In this document: positions 45,159 to 49,213 of the stretch, piece by piece
Layout of the letters: each line of letters opens with the position of its first letter
How positions within the stretch are numbered: position 1 is the stretch's first letter
Assembly (NCBI GenBank): GCA_016938035.1
Contig: JAFGVK010000044.1
Coordinates: 1 to 49,213, forward strand
DNA: 49,213 nucleotides
Reading direction: 5' to 3'
From: Deltaproteobacteria bacterium
GTDB taxonomy: Bacteria; Myxococcota_A; UBA796; GCA-2862545
Translations under genes and position numbers: made by a program
Notes under the pieces: generated by a model
Told to the model about the DNA's origin: nothing
The model's database searches: none
The model's input: the letters and a program-made list of their open reading frames with translations, nothing else

Positions 45159-46919
45159 GTGGGATCTCAGCAGCGAAGGACCGCCCCAGCGGCGCAGGCG
45201 CTCGCCACAGTGGACAGCGCCGTCGACAGCGCCATGGACTACGCGCGCGACATGCGCGGGTCTTTGATGGACTTCCTGGGCTTCGGTGGCCCCAAAAAGG
45301 ACGAGGACAGCGCCTCCAAGCCAAACCCCCACGCCACCCGTGACGATCCCCTCGGAAAGAGCGACACTGGCTGGGGGCAAGTCCATCCGAGTGAGGCTGT
45401 CAATTACGCGTCACCCGGCCCCAACTCCGCCACCAGGGGGGCGGCGAACGTGGTCATCCACCACGGGCCCAGCGCCCCGGTGCAGGGCAAGCAGCCGGCA
45501 GCGAGCGACCTCTTCACCACCGTGCCGGCAGGCTCCGAGGAGAAGTTCCCCACCGCGGCGCCGATCACAGGCGTGGTGGGAGATGTGGAGCACCCCTACC
45601 TGAACGAGGTCTTCGAGCCCTCCCTGTTCCGGGGCGCGGGCCCCACCGCCGATGACGTGTCCCAGGGGCAGATCGGCGACTGCTACTTCATGGCGGTGAT
45701 CGGCACGATCGCCTCGTCGAACCCCGCGATGCTCAGCGGGATGATGTCCCTCAACGGCAACCAGTTCACCGCCAACTTCTGGGCCAGAGATCCTGCGACC
45801 GGCGACTACTTCCAGGTGCCAACCACCGTGAGCACCGATCTGTCGTATTTCCAGAACGACCAGGGCCAGCTGTTGTCGCTGCTGGTGGGGGCTGGGGTGC
45901 TGCTCGGTGAGTCTCACCCCGAGGCGTGGTGGGTGGATCTGCCGAGCTCTGAGCTGGAGTTCTGGCGCCAGGACGCGTGGGAGGGGGCGATGTGGGTGTC
46001 GCTCTTGGAGAAGGCCTACATGCGCTTCGCGCAGGACCACGGGCAGTACGGCCTCGACGGCGACGGGATGAGCGCTGCTACCAAGCAGACCGACGGCACC
46101 CAGCGCTCCGGGTACGAGATCAACGAGGGTGGTTATGAGTACCGCGCCTTCGAGATGTTCTACGGGCCGGCGCTCCAGAAGAATGACAGCCGCCACATGT
46201 CCCTCGACGCGTCCAGCCCCGCCAAGACCGTCTCGGCCAACGCCGACGCGATCCGGGTCCTGCTCCGGGCGAGCGGGGTGGGGGTGCCCGAGGACAAGGC
46301 CACCATGATGACCGCCTGGGCGACTGGCGACGTCCACGTCCAGCGGTTTGGCATGATGATCGAGGCGGCGCTCGCCGCGAGCGACATCGAGCAGCACCCC
46401 GAGCTGAAGGGGGTGCTGGAGGCGGACCTCGCCGCGGTGGAGGGATGGGCCGCGGAGGCCGACGCCACCAAGAAGGCCGCGCTGCTCCAGGGCGTGGCGA
46501 AGCGGGCGGACGGGCTGGCCAAGCCAGGCAACTGGCCGCTGCTCCACGCGCCCACCGCAGACAAGGCCTACCGCGACCTGCTCGAGCTGGCCGCCAACGT
46601 GGCGGAGGTGGGCACCGACAAGAGCGCTGGCACCCGCAATGTCTACTCCGGCCACGCCTACATGGTGCTGGGCGCGGACTTCTCCGACGCCACAGGGGCG
46701 AACCTCGCCCTGGACCCCAAGTCCCTCTCCGACGAGGTGCTGGCAGGGATCTGCGCCGAGAAGTCGGTGGTCCACCTCCGCAACCCTCACCACACCAACG
46801 AGCCTGACCTCCACGGAGACGGTCCCGCGGATGGGGTAGACGACGGGGCCTTTGACCTGTCCCTCGATCAGTTCTTCCGCAACATGTCCGGGTATGACTT
46901 CACGAATGTCAAGATCTAG
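45159..46919 (+). CDS. Calpain-family (C2) cysteine protease
   Basis: A 586-residue protein with a full calpain-type catalytic triad: Cys175 in DVSQGQIGDCYFMAVIGTI, His499 in YSGHAYMVLGA, and Asn542 in VHLRNPHHTNEPD. The ~325 residues between Cys and His are longer than in animal calpains and include a helical segment at about 400-470. The N-terminal ~170 residues are variable and show no signal peptide. I chose GTG 45159 because AAGGAGG (45146-45152) lies at good spacing, whereas the upstream frame is shadow. Calpain-like proteases are unusual in bacteria; the target is unknown. The lipoprotein gene overlaps its 3' end by 14-26 bases, so the two are probably co-expressed. Confidence 0.88.
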   Translation: MGSQQRRTAPAAQALATVDSAVDSAMDYARDMRGSLMDFLGFGGPKKDEDSASKPNPHATRDDPLGKSDTGWGQVHPSEAVNYASPGPNSATRGAANVVIHHGPSAPVQGKQPAASDLFTTVPAGSEEKFPTAAPITGVVGDVEHPYLNEVFEPSLFRGAGPTADDVSQGQIGDCYFMAVIGTIASSNPAMLSGMMSLNGNQFTANFWARDPATGDYFQVPTTVSTDLSYFQNDQGQLLSLLVGAGVLLGESHPEAWWVDLPSSELEFWRQDAWEGAMWVSLLEKAYMRFAQDHGQYGLDGDGMSAATKQTDGTQRSGYEINEGGYEYRAFEMFYGPALQKNDSRHMSLDASSPAKTVSANADAIRVLLRASGVGVPEDKATMMTAWATGDVHVQRFGMMIEAALAASDIEQHPELKGVLEADLAAVEGWAAEADATKKAALLQGVAKRADGLAKPGNWPLLHAPTADKAYRDLLELAANVAEVGTDKSAGTRNVYSGHAYMVLGADFSDATGANLALDPKSLSDEVLAGICAEKSVVHLRNPHHTNEPDLHGDGPADGVDDGAFDLSLDQFFRNMSGYDFTNVKI

Positions 46920-47904
46920 CGGGGCGGTGGCGCTCGCCGCCCTCCTCGGCCTCGCCTGCGGTGGCGCGGTGGAGCCAGGCGAGCCAGAGGGGGTGCGTGT
47001 GACGAGACCGCTGACTACCGTTCGGGTGGAGCCTGGGGCGCTGCGGCCCGCGGCCTCCGCCTACGACGCCCTGGTGCGCGCGGGGAGCCCCGCCGCGCTG
47101 CGGGTGGAGCTGGCACCTGGGACCTACCAGGGTGAGGTGCTGCACCTGGTCGATGACGACGAGGAGGGGCACCTCTCGGTGAGCTTGGTCGCGGCGGGCG
47201 AGGTGCTGTGGCGGGGCGGGCAGCTCTCGGTGGAGGGCGAGGAGGTGGCCCTGGAGGGGATCTCCTTCGTCGGCGCGCGGCAGGAGCGCCACCTGATCAG
47301 CTTGTCCGCCAGCGAGCGGATCGGGCTGGACGGTGTGCTGATCGCGGACAACCACCTCAGCGGCAAGCTGGGGGCGCCCTTGGTGCGCCTAGTGGCCACA
47401 GGGGCTGGGGTGGTGGTGGACGCTAGCGCCCTACAGGTGCTGGGAAATAGCGGGCCGGGTGCGGGGCTGTCGCTGGAGACGCGCCCTGGCGCTCGCTACG
47501 GTCGCGTCGCGCTCAGCGACGGGCTGTGGGCGGGCAACGCGGTGGCGCGGGACCTGTCCGCGCCGGGCACCAGGGCGCTGGAGCTGCGGGGTGAGCTGTG
47601 GCAGAGCGAGGCCCAGCTGGCCTGGCTGCCGCTGGACGGGGCCTCCGTGACGGTGGAGGGGTCGGTGCTCTGCTTGGCCAGCGCAGGCAGCGCCCTGAGC
47701 GCCGCGCCTGCGGGCGCACCCGCGGTGGTCACGGTGACCGGGACCGCGGTGCGGGTCGGGGACGGGGTCCTTGAGGCGCCGGAGGCGTGGATCGTCGATC
47801 GGGCGCTGCTGCCCCTCCGTGAGGTCGACCTCACCGCCCTGATCGGCGCAGCGGGGCGCGGCGAGCGGGCGTCCCTTGCAGCGGTGCGGGCCCTGTTGGA
47901 GTAG
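46894..47904 (+). CDS. Predicted lipoprotein, beta-helix-like
   Basis: A 336-residue protein from ATG 46894 (332 from ATG 46906). The signal MSRSSGAVALAALLGLACGG ends in a Cys; the lipobox GLAC is acceptable but not perfect. The mature part has many short Val/Leu strands separated by Gly and Asn (EVLHLVDDDEEGHLSVSLV, QLSVEGEEVALEGISFVG, RIGLDGVLIADNHLSG), as in right-handed beta-helix (pectate-lyase-like) proteins. No catalytic motif is visible. The start lies inside the calpain-like gene, which suggests coupling. It could be the protease's substrate or inhibitor; that is only a guess from position. Confidence 0.7.
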   Translation: MTSRMSRSSGAVALAALLGLACGGAVEPGEPEGVRVTRPLTTVRVEPGALRPAASAYDALVRAGSPAALRVELAPGTYQGEVLHLVDDDEEGHLSVSLVAAGEVLWRGGQLSVEGEEVALEGISFVGARQERHLISLSASERIGLDGVLIADNHLSGKLGAPLVRLVATGAGVVVDASALQVLGNSGPGAGLSLETRPGARYGRVALSDGLWAGNAVARDLSAPGTRALELRGELWQSEAQLAWLPLDGASVTVEGSVLCLASAGSALSAAPAGAPAVVTVTGTAVRVGDGVLEAPEAWIVDRALLPLREVDLTALIGAAGRGERASLAAVRALLE

Positions 47905-47906
47905 TA

Positions 47907-48019
47907 CCCCGCCGCGGGTTCGCGGGGGCGGGATGTGCCGGCGCGCACCGCGCCGCGGCAGTCTCGGCACAGCTCCTGGGCCCCGCCGCGGGCTCGCGGG
48001 GGCGGGATGTGCCGGCGCG
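47907..48019. repeat. Two direct copies of a 38-bp hairpin-forming sequence
   Basis: CCCCGCCGCGGG followed by (T/C)TCGCGGGGGCGGGATGTGCC occurs at about 47907-47945 and again at 47981-48019. Each copy can fold (CCCGC...GCGGG). The first lies 3 bases after the lipoprotein stop, so the pair may act as tandem terminators. Between here and 48315 I see no gene that I trust. Confidence 0.6.
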
Positions 48020-48319
48020 GCTTGAGGTCTTGGTGGGTTGGGGTGATGAGTGTCAGCGTCCTCGCCCATGAGCCCCGTTTCATGGTGTCCAAGGCCGTCG
48101 TCGGTCGGCAGCCCGGCCCGGCCTGGAATCGCAGCGTGAGCGCGCTGATGTGCTGGAGCTTCGCGCTGCCGGTGCTCCGATCCGGCCTGGGGCTGGCGGC
48201 CCTCTGCATCGGGCAGCCCCTCTCCGAGAGGACCAGCTGCTCCCTGTGCGCGCTGACGGGCTGGGCGGCTCGTGTCGGATCCACGAGAGCGCTGTACACA
48301 CCGCGGTGGGCGTGTTCGG

Positions 48320-48603
48320 CAGGAAATCCGGTCCGAGCGAAACCTGTCGCGGAACCACCCGCTTGCCCGAGGCTCGGAATGACCCAGCGCCCGGTGGGAG
48401 GGGCGAGGAAGGCGTCGATAACGATGGTTCGTTCGTACTGGCGCCACGCCGCGACGGTCCAGGAGCGTGGCGCGGGCTGCAAGGGGCTGCTGGCCCCGAG
48501 CCGATCGCTCACGATAGTTGTGACGTTGTTCATAGTGCAGTACTTGCCGTACGAATTGACGGCTGTCGTGAGCGGGGGGCGGACGCATGGGCCGGACCTC
48601 CTG
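48320..48603 (+). mobile_element. Family C TIR element, copy C5
   Basis: A 284-bp copy with left end CAGGAAATCCGGTCCGAGCG and right end (other strand) CAGGAGGTCCGGCCCATGCG. It is flanked by an exact 5-bp duplication, TTCGG, at 48315-48319 and 48604-48608. It shares TCGATAACG-TGGTTCGTTCG and CGAGCCGATCGCTCACGAT blocks with C1 and C4. Confidence 0.8.
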
Positions 48604-48690
48604 TTCGGGGAGGAGGAACAGACCACCTGCGATCGCTGGGTTGTTGGGCTTGTCGGGGTGGCCCCCTGGCTCTGCCGTGGGCGAAGGTGG

Positions 48691-48961
48691 CGCTAGATCC
48701 TTGTTTCGCCCAAGCCGGCCACGCCGGGGGACCTCCGGCAAGGGGGGAGCGCCCGATCACGCAGGGGGAGAGCCCCAGCAGGGGGGATTGGGGGGGCCGC
48801 GGTCCCCGACCCCAACGGGGGAGACGAAGGAGTGCGACGCCCCCCTTGGCGGCGGCCCTGAGGCCGTCGGAAATTGGGGTCTCAGCGCGCTGGCAGCACC
48901 CTCTCCCGCCGCCAGCACCGCGAGCGGTGCGCAGACCTTGGGCCAGCAGAGGATCATGGCC
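48691..48961 (+). mobile_element. Family A MITE-like element, copy A5
   Basis: A 271-bp copy with a worn left end (CGCTAGATCCTTGTTTCGCC) and a well-kept right end (other strand GGCCATGATCCTCTGCTGG). It is flanked by an exact 8-bp duplication, GAAGGTGG, at 48683-48690 and 48962-48969. It lies 82 bp downstream of C5, in the 1.2-kb gap before the last gene. Confidence 0.82.
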
Positions 48962-49137
48962 GAAGGTGGCTGGCCCCGCAGAGGCACAGACCCTCCATGG
49001 TGCGGGTACAGGACTCAGGGGCTCGGATCGCCGGGGGGCGGTGCTGGCCACTCCGGACCGAGGTTCGAGCGAGGATCCCCGCTTGCTGCTGGTGGGCTCC
49101 CAGTGTACCGTGAACCAACCAGAACGGAGCCCACGCC

Positions 49138-49213
49138 ATGACCCTCCTCCGCGCCTCGCTGCTCCTCGCCCTCGCCCTCTCCGCCTGTCGCAAGAGCGAC
49201 GAGGAGCCTGTCG
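49138..49213 (+). CDS. Lipoprotein, N-terminal fragment at window end
   Basis: ATG 49138 begins a frame that runs off the window: MTLLRASLLLALALSAC, then RKSDEEPV. The lipobox LSAC and the following charged residues are a standard lipoprotein start. The ribosome site is weak (CGGAG about 10 bases upstream). Nothing can be said of the function. Confidence 0.7.
   Translation, partial: MTLLRASLLLALALSACRKSDEEPV

Noticed and set aside
47935-48696. 253-codon plus-strand frame
   Set aside because: It starts in a duplicated hairpin, crosses element C5 and ends in element A5, and the same frame is not kept in other C copies.

Overview
The window looks like chromosomal DNA of a high-GC Gram-negative bacterium, most likely a Myxococcota (deltaproteobacterial) relative. 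The reasons are very high G+C, many predicted lipoproteins, Asp-Thr-Gly spacers, and a C-terminal Cys-rich/transmembrane/Arg-rich tail of MYXO-CTERM type on the amidase at 39837-42527. This assignment is an inference, because there is no rRNA gene in the window.

Layout. 1-1932: two lipoproteins (one cut by the window edge) around a protein of unknown function. 2902-7379 (minus): a tight four-gene cluster, DUF1460 amidase-like / two-part glycosyltransferase / HIT-type DUF4922 / SpoIID-LytB, divergent from a sulfatase-fold lipoprotein and an overlapping GT-C-like membrane protein (7425-9981). 10649-14917 (minus): monomeric isocitrate dehydrogenase, a divergent pyrophosphatase, exonuclease I. 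15101-23011: a ~2030-residue IPT/TIG-repeat lipoprotein, an outer-membrane-barrel candidate and a small exported protein. 23603-26308: aconitase. 28683-35369: argR and six arginine genes (argG, a P-loop protein, argC, argD, an argF'-type transcarbamylase, argB), with overlapping or nearly overlapping reading frames. 35786-38699: an SRPBCC-like protein, a Pro/Ala-rich protein and tyrosyl-tRNA synthetase. 39837-47904: a cell-wall amidase, exonuclease III, a serine hydrolase with a small membrane protein, a calpain-type protease and a lipoprotein. 49138-end: the start of another lipoprotein.

The large gaps between genes hold at least three families of small dispersed repeats that I could delimit by eye. 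Family A has five copies of 271-285 bp plus one fragment, ~25-bp terminal inverted repeats, no gene, and 8-bp target duplications at four copies (three exact, one 7/8). Family C has three copies, terminal inverted repeats beginning CAGG, and 5-bp target duplications (two exact, one 4/5). Family B has four copies and carries a short peptide-like conserved stretch. Copies of A sit inside copies of B and C, and the related uninterrupted copies show what the empty site looked like. A and C are therefore MITE-like mobile elements whose autonomous partners are not in the window.

The arginine operon is the most interesting metabolic unit. Its transcarbamylase is of the N-acyl-ornithine type. It resembles the succinyl-ornithine enzyme and carries Ser at the position that separates acetyl- from succinyl-ornithine specificity. 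A translationally coupled P-loop protein of unknown function lies inside the operon, and no recognisable acylglutamate synthase is nearby.
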